Source of the DNA: Allomuricauda sp. TY007
GTDB taxonomy: Bacteria > Bacteroidota > Bacteroidia > Flavobacteriales > Flavobacteriaceae
Reading direction: 5' to 3'
Length of the DNA: 64,000 bases
Assembly: GCF_010468565.1 (NCBI RefSeq)
Contig: NZ_WUEG01000002.1
Span: forward strand, 62,001 to 126,000
Below are positions 37,506 through 45,830 of this stretch, one piece after another. Each line of letters opens with the position of its first letter. Positions within the stretch are counted from its first letter, which is position 1. The translations under genes and the position numbers were made by a program. Under the pieces are notes generated by a model. The model did not search any database, was not told the origin of the DNA, and was given only the letters and a program-made list of their open reading frames with translations.

Positions 37506-39311
37506 ATGAAACACTTTGCAAAGAAATTAGGTATGGCACTCATGGCCACCATCATGATCTGGAGCTGCGGCAAGGACGACGGCCCAACACCGCCCAAGAA
37601 CACCGCCCCTGTGGTCAAGGCCCACACCTTTACGGTAGCGGAGACCATTGCGGACACCGAGACCATAGGCACGGTAACCGCCACCGATGCGGAGGGCGAT
37701 GCCCTTGCCTTTAGCATTAAAACGAACGACGGCAACCTTTTTGAGATCACCAAGGAAGGCAAACTGAGCCTGGCCGCGGGCAAGGCACTGGACGCGGCGA
37801 GCAGCGACAAGCACAGCATAACGGTGAGCGTAACCGACGGCACGGCCAAGGCCGATGCCACAGTAACGATAAAAGTGACCGCTGTTGACCCAGATAATCA
37901 GTCCCCGGTGATCGAGGCGCAGGAATTTACGGTCTCCGAAGCGATCACCGATACCGATGAGATCGGGCAGGTAGCGGCCACCGACCCAGAGGACGATGAG
38001 CTTACCTTTGAGATGATCGCGAACGACAACGACCTCTTTCTACTGACCACGGCAGGGATGCTGACCTTGGCCGAGGGCAAGACCTTGGACTTTGGGACCG
38101 CCACGGAGCACAGTATAACGGTAAGGGTGAGCGATGGCAACACCACCGCCAATGCGGAGATCACCATAAAAGTGACCCAGGGCACTACCAACTCGGCCCC
38201 GGAGATCGAGGCACAGGAGTTTACCGCAAAGGAGGATATAGCCGATACCGATATGATAGGCACGGTGACCGCCACCGATGCGGACGAAGACGAGCTTACC
38301 TTTGAGCTAAAGGAAAACGACAACGACCTCTTTTTGCTGACCACGGCAGGGGAACTCACCTTGGCCGAGGGCAAGGCACTGGACTACGAGACCACTACGG
38401 AGCACAGCATAACGGTAAGCGTAACCGATGGCGAGGAGACCGCCGAGGCTACAATAACCATAACCGTGGAGAATGTGATAGAGAGCATGGCCGAGGACCC
38501 CGCCTCCTTTGTGACCACCTGGAAGACCGAGACCGATGGGGAGGAGATTACTATTGGTATAAACTTTTTTTACACCTACAACTACACCGTAGACTGGGGC
38601 GATGGCACGGTGGAAGAGCTTACCGAGGCTGATGGAAACCCATCCCATGTTTATGCCACAGCGGGCACCTATACCGTGGCCATACAGGGAGAGTTTCCAA
38701 TAATTGATATGTCTGTTTCCAACGACATGGATAAACTTATCGGTTTGGAGCAATGGGGCAATATACAATGGAAATCTTTTAATAATGCTTTTGCTAATTG
38801 CATAAACATGGTTTATAACGCCACGGACGCCCCCGACCTTTCCAATGTAACTGACATGAATTATATGTTCTCTGGGGCTACTTCCTTTAATGGCAACCTT
38901 AGTAATTGGGACGTAAGCAATGTGACCAATATGAGACGTATGTTCTGGAATGCCTCTTCCTTTAACGGGGATATCGGCAATTGGGACGTAAGCAATGTGA
39001 CCGATATGAGTTATATGTTCTCTGAAGCCGCCTCTTTTGACAGGGACCTGGGCAATTGGAACATTGGTAAGGTAGAATTCATGACTGGTATGCTAGACAA
39101 TTCTGGGATGTCCAAGGAAAACTTTAATGCCACATTGATAGGGTGGAGCAACTTTGTAGAACAGAATAATGGCCCAGATGGTATAATCTTGGGGATGGAC
39201 AATCTTACCTTTTGTGGACAAGAAGTAGGTGATGCCGCTAACACCCTGAGTAACATTCATGCTTGGAATTTTATAGGAAACTACACCTATGAAGGTGTGA
39301 ATTGTCAATAA
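37506..39311 (+). CDS. Lipoprotein with three cadherin-like repeats, PKD-like domain and BspA-like repeats
   Basis: This is a predicted surface lipoprotein of 601 residues. The SPII signal MKHFAKKLGMALMATIMIWSC places the lipid Cys at 21. Three cadherin-like repeats of about 97 residues follow, each with a PVIEAQEFTV-type start, IGTVTATDAEGD and HSITVSVTDG. A PKD-like domain carries YTVDWGDGTVEEL, then two to three BspA/DUF285 repeats carry SNWDVSNVTNMRRMFWNASS. The frame is open upstream to 37365, but the lipobox fixes the start at 37506. The cadherin half uses clearly more GC-rich codons than the C-terminal half and the neighbours. Adhesion is a plausible role. Confidence 0.85.
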   Translation: MKHFAKKLGMALMATIMIWSCGKDDGPTPPKNTAPVVKAHTFTVAETIADTETIGTVTATDAEGDALAFSIKTNDGNLFEITKEGKLSLAAGKALDAASSDKHSITVSVTDGTAKADATVTIKVTAVDPDNQSPVIEAQEFTVSEAITDTDEIGQVAATDPEDDELTFEMIANDNDLFLLTTAGMLTLAEGKTLDFGTATEHSITVRVSDGNTTANAEITIKVTQGTTNSAPEIEAQEFTAKEDIADTDMIGTVTATDADEDELTFELKENDNDLFLLTTAGELTLAEGKALDYETTTEHSITVSVTDGEETAEATITITVENVIESMAEDPASFVTTWKTETDGEEITIGINFFYTYNYTVDWGDGTVEELTEADGNPSHVYATAGTYTVAIQGEFPIIDMSVSNDMDKLIGLEQWGNIQWKSFNNAFANCINMVYNATDAPDLSNVTDMNYMFSGATSFNGNLSNWDVSNVTNMRRMFWNASSFNGDIGNWDVSNVTDMSYMFSEAASFDRDLGNWNIGKVEFMTGMLDNSGMSKENFNATLIGWSNFVEQNNGPDGIILGMDNLTFCGQEVGDAANTLSNIHAWNFIGNYTYEGVNCQ

Positions 39312-39353
39312 AATTAAGATAATTCCTTAAAATTTTACAGTAACAATTATTTG

Positions 39354-39395
39354 CCACCGGAAGGCCTAAGGGTTTTTCGGTGGTTTTTGTTTTTA
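39354..39395 (+). terminator. Terminator after the cadherin/BspA lipoprotein gene
   Basis: The stem ccaccg / cggtgg, partly extended by gaa/ttt pairing, is followed by tttttgttttt, 43 bp after the stop codon. Confidence 0.7.
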
Positions 39396-39958
39396 GTTGT
39401 GGGGTTGTTCGATGCTCGGTGTTGGAAGTTGGAAGCACGATGCACGGAGTCTTGTGTCTTGATTTTCTTCTCTTTGTGCTTGACGCTTGATACTTGAGTT
39501 TCTCATTCCGTGCGGATGCTGAGCGGAGCCAAATCGTCATTTCGAAATGAGATGCAGCGCATCCATTGAGAAATCTCTTTTGAAAGATCAAGGTATAGTC
39601 TTGAATAGATTTCTCACACTCCCGCCACTCGGTTCGAAATGACATGGAACCGAATTAGGATAATTCGAGAAATTCGTGTCAAAGTCGGAAGTCGGGAGTC
39701 CGTTTCTGGTTTTGGGTTTCAAGTTGCTGATTTATTGGTTGTTTGATGCCTGCTGCTCGATGTTGGAAGTTGGAAGCACGATGCACGAAGTCTTATCTCT
39801 TGGGTCTTGATTCTTGATTCTCTTTTCTTTGTACTTGACGCTTCATAGTTGAGTTTGTCATTCCTGCTGGTCCCTGAGCTTAGTCGAAGGGAAGCCTTCA
39901 TAAAAATCGATCAATTGTCTTTAACCCTTAATATGACCTCAAAATTGTTAAGGTAAAT
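39396..39958. repeat. Repeat-filled spacer before the arsR operon
   Basis: No gene is seen. A word pair, gatgctcggtgttggaagtt and gcacgatgcacg, occurs near 39410-39446 and again near 39754-39787. A gtcatttcgaa-ended element lies at 39536-39643. A copy of the cctgagcttagtcgaaggg word lies at about 39874-39892. Confidence 0.65.
39536..39643. repeat. 108-bp element with nested inverted repeats
   Basis: Perfect 11-bp terminal inverted repeats gtcatttcgaa and ttcgaaatgac enclose a second perfect 10-bp pair, tgagaaatct (39568-39577) and agatttctca (39607-39616). The element could fold as a long cruciform or RNA stem. It has no open frame. A fragment is present at 28784-28836. Confidence 0.75.
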
Positions 39959-39989
39959 TTGCGCAGTTAAATGGTTGCACTTATATTTG
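39959..39989 (+). promoter_or_regulatory. Promoter of the arsR-led operon
   Basis: TTG (39959-39961), a 20-nt spacer and TATATTTG (39982-39989) give an exact match to the Flavobacteriia sigma consensus TTG-N17-23-TANNTTTG. The start codon follows 19 nt later, leaving a very short leader. Confidence 0.65.
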
Positions 39990-40005
39990 CAGTCAAATAA
40001 CTGCA
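39963..40005 (+). promoter_or_regulatory. Twin ArsR operator boxes
   Basis: Two 17-bp imperfect palindromes stand 26 bp apart in the same orientation: GCAGTTAAATGGTTGCA (39963-39979) and GCAGTCAAATAACTGCA (39989-40005). They agree at 13 of 17 positions, and both overlap or abut the promoter. This is the expected layout for autorepression by the ArsR-type protein encoded next. Confidence 0.55.
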
Positions 40006-40008
40006 TAA

Positions 40009-40332
40009 ATGGAATTGCGAAGAGATGTTTTTCAGGCGATAGCCGACCCAACCCGAAGGGCCATTATTGCCATGGTGGCACTTAATGCCATGACACCAGG
40101 AGCTATTGCGGCCGAATTCGATTCGTCCCGGCAGACCATTTCCAAACATATCCGAATCCTTGCCGAATGTGAATTATTGGACAAACAACAGCAGGGGAGG
40201 GAGATATATTATCATTTTAATCCACAGAAATTAAAGGAAATAGCAGATTTTATTGAACCTTTTAGAGATATGTGGGACGATAGGTTCAATGCCTTGGAGG
40301 CCATCATGAAAAAACAACCACCTAAAAAATAA
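40009..40332 (+). CDS. ArsR/SmtB family winged-helix regulator
   Basis: This is a 107-residue winged-helix repressor. The helix-turn-helix lies in [20 protein letters not shown] and [19 protein letters not shown], followed by the wing [13 protein letters not shown]. The metal-binding CxC of ArsR/SmtB metal sensors is absent. It belongs to the SRPBCC-linked ArsR group that controls small organic-stress operons. It starts a six-gene run and probably binds the twin boxes in its own promoter. Confidence 0.9.
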   Translation: MELRRDVFQAIADPTRRAIIAMVALNAMTPGAIAAEFDSSRQTISKHIRILAECELLDKQQQGREIYYHFNPQKLKEIADFIEPFRDMWDDRFNALEAIMKKQPPKK

Positions 40333-40334
40333 GA

Positions 40335-40799
40335 ATGGAACGGAAAACAAAAATCCACGCTGAGGACGGAAAACAGGAAATATGGATTACCCGAGAATTT
40401 GATCTTCCCGTAACCTCTTTGTTCAAAGCATACGAGGAGCCTAAAATTGTGGAACAATGGATGGGGACACAGGTAATAAAGCTGGAAAACCGCAGGCATG
40501 GTAGTTATGAGTTCGAAACTACAGACCCGATGGGGAACAAGCACCGGTTCAATGGTACCATACACGAGTTTGTACCCAACTTAAAGATTACCAGAACTTT
40601 TGAAATGGAAGGAGACCAGTTTCCGGTGCAACTGGAATTTATGGAATTTGAGGCATTGACGGATACTACGAGCAAATTAACCATACACATGGTATTTAAA
40701 TCGGTGGAAAATCGTGACCGTATGCTCAAGTTGCCCTTTGCACAGGGCATTAATATGGCACACAACCGTTTGCAGGAAATAGTGGAACAATTAAAATAA
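40335..40799 (+). CDS. SRPBCC (AHSA1-like) domain protein
   Basis: This 154-residue helix-grip protein has the family start WITREFDLPVTSLFKAYEEPKIVEQWMG, then GSYEFETTDPMGNKHRFNGTIHEFVPN and the C-terminal helix GINMAHNRLQEIVEQ. Proteins of this fold bind hydrophobic ligands, and ArsR-SRPBCC pairs are common. It lies 2 bp after the ArsR gene, so it is co-transcribed. The ligand is unknown. Confidence 0.9.
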   Translation: MERKTKIHAEDGKQEIWITREFDLPVTSLFKAYEEPKIVEQWMGTQVIKLENRRHGSYEFETTDPMGNKHRFNGTIHEFVPNLKITRTFEMEGDQFPVQLEFMEFEALTDTTSKLTIHMVFKSVENRDRMLKLPFAQGINMAHNRLQEIVEQLK

Positions 40800-40804
40800 A
40801 CAAG

Positions 40805-41191
40805 ATGACGAAGCGAAATAAGATTATTTATTGGGTGGCCACAGTTTGGTTGGCCTTGGGCATGACTTCAACAGGCATTGTTCAATTGATGGGGATGGAA
40901 GAAGAGATCCAAATGATGGAACATTTGGGGTATCCGTTGTATTTTCTTCTGATTATCGGGGTATGGAAAATTTTGGGTGTAATTGCTATTTTACTACCCA
41001 AATTACCACTACTTAAAGAATGGGCCTATGCTGGTTTTGTCTTTACCATGTCGGGGGCCATTGTGTCCCATTTGGCGCTTGGCGATGCAATTATTGACCT
41101 TTTTGGGCCATCGTTATTATTGACATTGACCCTAATTTCTTGGTATTTTAGACCAGCTAGCCGAAAAGTGCCCAAAATTCAAACGTCATGA
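40805..41191 (+). CDS. DoxX-like family membrane protein
   Basis: The 128 residues form four TM helices (IIYWVATVWLALGMTSTG, YPLYFLLIIGVWKILGVIAI, EWAYAGFVFTMSGAIVSHLA, LFGPSLLLTLTLISWYF). This is the DoxX-like pattern with the G-x-W-K-x-L-G segment. The molecular role of such proteins is poorly known. The 3' end overlaps the next gene by 4 nt (ATGA), so translation is coupled. Confidence 0.85.
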   Translation: MTKRNKIIYWVATVWLALGMTSTGIVQLMGMEEEIQMMEHLGYPLYFLLIIGVWKILGVIAILLPKLPLLKEWAYAGFVFTMSGAIVSHLALGDAIIDLFGPSLLLTLTLISWYFRPASRKVPKIQTS

Positions 41192-41775
41192 ATACAAATC
41201 CAAAAGTCGATTTCTTTTTTGAAAAACCATCCCAATGGCAGGAGGCCTATCGTGAATTAAGAAGAATAGCGTTGGACACGGGAGTTGCCGAAGCATTAAA
41301 ATGGGGTGTTCCCTGTTACACCCATAATGGCAGTAATATTTTTTTGATCCACGGTTTTAAGGATTACTGCGCGTTGTTGTTCCACAAAGGTGTTTTGTTG
41401 AAGGATACCGAAGGTATATTGGTACAGCAGACGAAGAATGTCCAATCGGCACGGCAGCTTCGATTTACTCATGTGGATGAGGTCAGGAAGCTTGAAAAGG
41501 TGATAAAAGCCTATATCCATGAAGCCATTGAGGTGGAAAAAGCGGGATTGGAAGTCAAAATGAAGAAAACTTCTGAATTTGATATGCCCGAAGAGCTTCA
41601 GGATAAACTGGATGAGGACACAGCATTCAAAACCGCTTTTGAAGCGTTGACCCCAGGGCGACAGCGTGGGTACATGCTCTACATTTCACAAGCCAAACAA
41701 TCCAAGACCCGTGTATCGCGGATAGAGAAGTCCATTCCCAAAATTTTTGAGGGCAAGGGGTATAACGAGCGGTAA
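41188..41775 (+). CDS. YdeI/OmpD-associated family protein, DUF1801 domain (copy 1)
   Basis: This 195-residue cytoplasmic protein combines an N-terminal DUF1801 (YdhG-like) domain with a C-terminal YdeI part. The first carries REL-RRIALDTGVAEALKWGVPCYTHNGSNIFLIHGFKDYCALLFHKG. The second carries ALTPGRQRGYMLYISQAKQSKTRVSRIEKSIPKI. Function is not established. A paralogue of clearly the same design lies 376 bp downstream in the same operon. Confidence 0.85.
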   Translation: MNTNPKVDFFFEKPSQWQEAYRELRRIALDTGVAEALKWGVPCYTHNGSNIFLIHGFKDYCALLFHKGVLLKDTEGILVQQTKNVQSARQLRFTHVDEVRKLEKVIKAYIHEAIEVEKAGLEVKMKKTSEFDMPEELQDKLDEDTAFKTAFEALTPGRQRGYMLYISQAKQSKTRVSRIEKSIPKIFEGKGYNER

Positions 41776-41800
41776 GTACAAATAAAATCAAAGAAAAGCA

Positions 41801-42154
41801 GTGCGAAGAATAGTTCCCAATATGTATTCCGATAATCTGGAAGCGAGCAAATTGTTTTATATGGATTTCCTTGAGATGGAGTTGGTTATGGACCTAGGGT
41901 GGATCATAACGTTTGCTTCCAAAGAAAATCCAATGGCACAAATCAATATCTTTAAAAATAAAAAGCCGGAGCCTGTAGATAATGAATCGATCTTTCTGTC
42001 CATTGAAATATCCAATGTGGACCAAATGTACGAACGAGCCAAGAAGTTGGGACACGAAGTGGTTTATGGGCCAACAAATGAAAATTGGGGCGTGAGACGG
42101 TTCTTTGTAAAAGAGCCAAACGGTGCCACTATTAATCTATTGACACATTTATGA
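41801..42154 (+). CDS. VOC (glyoxalase/bleomycin-resistance fold) protein
   Basis: The 117 residues show two beta-alpha-beta-beta-beta units: VPNMYSDNLEASKLFYMDFLEMELVMD and the second ending RRFFVKEPNGATINLLTHL. The metal-ligand glutamates of glyoxalase I are not obvious, so it may be a binding protein. The start is GTG at 41801, which keeps the first strand RRIVPN. An ATG at 41822 would cut it. It overlaps the next gene by 4 nt. Confidence 0.85.
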   Translation: MRRIVPNMYSDNLEASKLFYMDFLEMELVMDLGWIITFASKENPMAQINIFKNKKPEPVDNESIFLSIEISNVDQMYERAKKLGHEVVYGPTNENWGVRRFFVKEPNGATINLLTHL

Positions 42155-42774
42155 ATCCCGAAATAGACGCTTACTTACAGGAGGGCTGTGGTCGCTGTGC
42201 CTTGGGCGGTACCCCAGAATGTAAGGTGCACAATTGGCAAAAAGAGTTAAAATACTTGAGAAGGCTAGTGCTGGATTGTGGGCTTACCGAAGAGCGAAAA
42301 TGGAGCGTGCCCTGCTACACCCACAACGGTAACAATATTCTTATGGTGGCTGCATTCAAGGACAATTGTACATTAAGTTTTTTTAAAGGTGCCCTGTTGA
42401 AGGACGACCATAAGATTCTGGAAAAACCAGGGGAAAACACCCAGTCCGGCAGGGTAATCCGTTTTACCGATATTGAACGGATTGCAGCCCTTGAGCCCGT
42501 TTTAAAAACCTATATTTTCGAGGCCATTGAGGTGGAAAAAGCAGGACTGAAGGTCGATTTTAAAAAAGCATCGGAATATGTGGTTCCTGAGGAATTTCAA
42601 AAGCGTTTGGATGGAGACCCCGAACTCAAAGCAGCTTTTAACGCCTTGACACATGGAAGACAGAAAGGGTATTTGTTATACTTTTCCAGTGCCAAACAAT
42701 CCAAGACCCGTGAGGCCAGAATTGAAAAACATACCCCAAGAATTTTCAAGGGACTGGGGCTGCATGATAAATAA
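42151..42774 (+). CDS. YdeI/OmpD-associated family protein, DUF1801 domain (copy 2)
   Basis: This is a 207-residue paralogue of the 41188 gene. It has the same VPCYTHNGNNILMVAAFKDNCTLSFFKG and ALTHGRQKGYLLYFSSAKQSKTREARIEKHTPRI blocks. It differs by an N-terminal extension with three cysteines (CGRCALGGTPECKVHNW) that could bind a metal or be redox active. It is the last gene of the arsR-led operon. Confidence 0.85.
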   Translation: MNPEIDAYLQEGCGRCALGGTPECKVHNWQKELKYLRRLVLDCGLTEERKWSVPCYTHNGNNILMVAAFKDNCTLSFFKGALLKDDHKILEKPGENTQSGRVIRFTDIERIAALEPVLKTYIFEAIEVEKAGLKVDFKKASEYVVPEEFQKRLDGDPELKAAFNALTHGRQKGYLLYFSSAKQSKTREARIEKHTPRIFKGLGLHDK

Positions 42775-43032
42775 AGGCAAGGCCTAAAAAGCTATGCTTA
42801 TGAAAAAAAGCAATGCATAACTAATTATTTTACCATTTCATGTCTCATTAAAAAGGTGTAGGAAACCATTGGATATAAAAGCAAGGACCATAAATATTTA
42901 AAAATTTATCAAACACTCAATTTTTTAATAAAAAATCAGGGAAATCAAAAAAAGCTAAAGCATTTATCATCCAAAAGGTTTATTGGTTTCGTAGCTTATT
43001 GTGACTATCAACTAACCTGTAATTTCTACATA

Positions 43033-44964
43033 ATGCAGCCCTCTAAAAAAAGGCTTTTCCCGGTATTTTTCTTTTTGGCGTTAACGCTCCACACATTTGG
43101 TCAAGAACTCAAAACGTACGAAGGACCTCTTCGAGTGGGGCCTTATTCGGGAAAAGCGGTTTACCAATATACTATTTCCGACCTTGATACCATTTTTGAT
43201 GGTGATTTTGAGTTAGAGCGATCCAATCTTGAGACTCTTGTGCAAAATACGGACAATACGTTTCGTTTTTCGGGAGCTTTTGATAAGGCCATCGCCCATG
43301 GACCATGGCAATTTGAATTTGGTGCCTACCAAACCAATAGCCAAAGCCAAGTGGTGGGCTACCAATACAGGGTTTTGGTAAGCGGTGTACAAGAAATAGG
43401 GAAGGGCAGCCTTGTTAAGGGCAAACCGGATGGCACATGGACATACACCATTAATCAAATCAAGGATTCTGAAATTGAAAAAATACTTTTTAAGAGCAGT
43501 ATTTCTTTTGATGAAGGAGTGCCACAACAAAGTTTCCAAATAGAAAACGATAGCAGTGTGCTGGTCGGAAGGCTGTTGAGAGACGGTCTGGCCCACGACG
43601 AATGGTCGTTCTATGCCACAGAAAACGTTGAGGACACCGAAAATTGGTTTTTTGAGGATGGGTTGCTCCGCCGTATCCAAATGGTTTTAGGCGGCACATC
43701 CAAAGCGGTTCCATTATTCGATACCCATGCATCCAACTATAAAACCATTCAGCTAAACGCCCAATACATTGCTTTGTTGGGTGCGGTTTTGGACAACGAT
43801 AAAGAAAAAAGCCATATATCCCGATTGTTGGAACAGAACAATGGCTATTATAAAAAAATAAGTAAGGTCTTAGATCATTTGGGTTCACCGGATTTTGAAA
43901 CCAATATGAAGGTAAAGGTACCATACTACCCGTTGGACTCTCTTCAAAATAAGATGTTGGAACAAATTGCCTCGGATTACAAAATAGCGTCGGATTTGAG
44001 CAATGCCATTTTAGGGAACAGTCACTTGAACATAGTAAAGCGTACCGATTCAGAAGCGTTTTTCTATTACAATGTTGCCGAAAAAATATACAACGACTTT
44101 CTTGTGCCTTTGGGAACCTTGGTAGGGTACAAAGAGCATGAGATTGTACAACACCTAAAAATTCCGGGCATGATGCAGGGATTGTGGCCCAAAGGAAAAC
44201 CAAATACGGAAATTGTTGTTGCCGATGAAAAAGGCGGGCAACGAACCTTTAGCCTACCAAGTTCTGAGGAATTTGGTTATGAAAGTGATGATTTACTGTC
44301 CGCAGCTGCCATGGCCACCTATGCCAAAATGAGTTTGGAATACATAAAAGGGTCGCTGGCCTCAAGGCTCACCAATGATGAACAATTACAAATTTTAAAT
44401 GGGTTGGAGGAGGAGCTCATAGCACTAAACAACAGCTTGGAAAAACAAGTTGATTCGCTTCCCGAAAAGTTTCCGCAAAATTTCCGAAAAGCAGTGAAAC
44501 AACTCCAAAATGTAGCGGATAGTTCGTTGACCGAATATGCCTCCATTAAAAACCCGAACAAAAAATTGGAATATGGAAAAGAGGCGAAAAATTGTCTTTC
44601 GCAACTCAACGCACTCGCCATTACGATTAAGGAGCTTCCACAGCGTAGCGAAGAAATCCAAAAGAAATACACCGATGCCGTTTGGAACCCTTTTATGGCC
44701 AATGTTATGGAAGAAGAGGTAAAAAAGCGAATCGTAAATGCATACGAGAACATTTTGGTTCCTTATTTCCTTACAACGATAACCCAAGAACTGCAATGTG
44801 ACAATGCGGACAACCTTAACAATGAAATTATCTATACCAATCAAAGCATATTGGATTTACGGGACAAGGATACCAGGAAATTGGAACGTAAGCTACGAAA
44901 GGAAAAACGCCCCAAAGAGGTACTGAAACTCTTAAAGGAGCAATCAACTTCTAAAAATCAATAG
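43033..44964 (+). CDS. Secreted protein with MORN-like N-terminal repeats and helical C-terminus
   Basis: The 643-residue protein has a signal peptide ending near LHTFGQ. The first 220 residues repeat a GxxxxG...GxWxF/Y pattern (GPYSGKAVYQY, FSGAFDKAIAHGPWQFEF, GKGSLVKGKPDGTWTYTI, LVGRLLRDGLAHDEWSFYA). This is reminiscent of MORN or YwqK-type repeats. From about residue 250 it is highly charged and helical, probably a coiled coil, and ends KEVLKLLKEQSTSKNQ. I do not recognise the family. It is 2 bp upstream of a DUF2490 gene and near a second MORN protein. Confidence 0.7.
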   Translation: MQPSKKRLFPVFFFLALTLHTFGQELKTYEGPLRVGPYSGKAVYQYTISDLDTIFDGDFELERSNLETLVQNTDNTFRFSGAFDKAIAHGPWQFEFGAYQTNSQSQVVGYQYRVLVSGVQEIGKGSLVKGKPDGTWTYTINQIKDSEIEKILFKSSISFDEGVPQQSFQIENDSSVLVGRLLRDGLAHDEWSFYATENVEDTENWFFEDGLLRRIQMVLGGTSKAVPLFDTHASNYKTIQLNAQYIALLGAVLDNDKEKSHISRLLEQNNGYYKKISKVLDHLGSPDFETNMKVKVPYYPLDSLQNKMLEQIASDYKIASDLSNAILGNSHLNIVKRTDSEAFFYYNVAEKIYNDFLVPLGTLVGYKEHEIVQHLKIPGMMQGLWPKGKPNTEIVVADEKGGQRTFSLPSSEEFGYESDDLLSAAAMATYAKMSLEYIKGSLASRLTNDEQLQILNGLEEELIALNNSLEKQVDSLPEKFPQNFRKAVKQLQNVADSSLTEYASIKNPNKKLEYGKEAKNCLSQLNALAITIKELPQRSEEIQKKYTDAVWNPFMANVMEEEVKKRIVNAYENILVPYFLTTITQELQCDNADNLNNEIIYTNQSILDLRDKDTRKLERKLRKEKRPKEVLKLLKEQSTSKNQ

Positions 44965-44966
44965 GC

Positions 44967-45797
44967 ATGGTGAGTTTCAGAAGTAGCTTTTTGGCGGTTG
45001 TTTTGATGATTTTCGGATTTGTTGGTACTGTTTACGCACAAGAGTCGGAACCAGAGGTTTTGCCCGAAACATCGCAGTACAAGGATCCCAAAACCAAGGT
45101 TTGGATCAATACGTATGGGAACATTAGAATAGGAAAACGGTTCTTTTGGGATGCCCAGACCCATTTTAGGTTTCAAGAAACCAAAAACACCCCTTTTATA
45201 GGACAGATAGGTCAAATTTATAACCGACATGCCATTGGGTATATTTTTAACAAAAAGACCAATTTTCGATTGGGTGGGGTAGTGCGCATTAACTTTAACA
45301 CAGATGAAGAATCGGAAGATAGAAATGTAGTTCCCGAATGGCGTATTTGGCACCAATACCAATTTGCCATGCCCTTTTATTCGGCCATGCTGTATCACCG
45401 CATCCGAATAGAACACCGTTGGACCCAGGGCTTTGCAGAGGATAGCGACTATATATTCAGGAACCGTTGGCGCTATATGTTCCGGGCAAAAATCCCATTG
45501 AACAACACCAAACTGAGCCCCAAGACTTTTTACGTTGCACCGGAGGCGGAATTAATTATGCAAAGTGGCAAGGAAGTGGTGGCCAGTCCCATGGAGGACC
45601 TTCGTTTAACTACCACTGTGGGCTACATTGTAACACCTCGTTTAACCTTTGCAGCGGGTGTTTTGTATTCCCAAGGACAAGAGCGGTACAATGGCGGATA
45701 TTATCAACAAGGGTGGACGTTGCGCTTTCACATGTACTACTCACCGGACTTTAGGAGGGTAAAAAATAAGTTGCCAGACATCCATTTGACCGATTGA
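44967..45797 (+). CDS. DUF2490 family outer-membrane beta-barrel protein
   Basis: The 276-residue protein has a signal peptide ending near GTVYAQ and alternating amphipathic strands rich in aromatic residues (VWINTYGNIRIGKRFFWDAQ, FRLGGVVRINF, WRIWHQYQFAMPF, HRIRIEHRW). It ends with a strand whose last part is LRFHMYYSPDFRRVKNKLP. This matches the DUF2490 barrel family of Bacteroidota. No function is known. It sits 2 bp after the MORN-like gene, so the two are surely co-transcribed. Confidence 0.8.
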   Translation: MVSFRSSFLAVVLMIFGFVGTVYAQESEPEVLPETSQYKDPKTKVWINTYGNIRIGKRFFWDAQTHFRFQETKNTPFIGQIGQIYNRHAIGYIFNKKTNFRLGGVVRINFNTDEESEDRNVVPEWRIWHQYQFAMPFYSAMLYHRIRIEHRWTQGFAEDSDYIFRNRWRYMFRAKIPLNNTKLSPKTFYVAPEAELIMQSGKEVVASPMEDLRLTTTVGYIVTPRLTFAAGVLYSQGQERYNGGYYQQGWTLRFHMYYSPDFRRVKNKLPDIHLTD

Positions 45798-45830
45798 ATC
45801 GTATTAAATAGTGAACCAAGCAATTAACGC

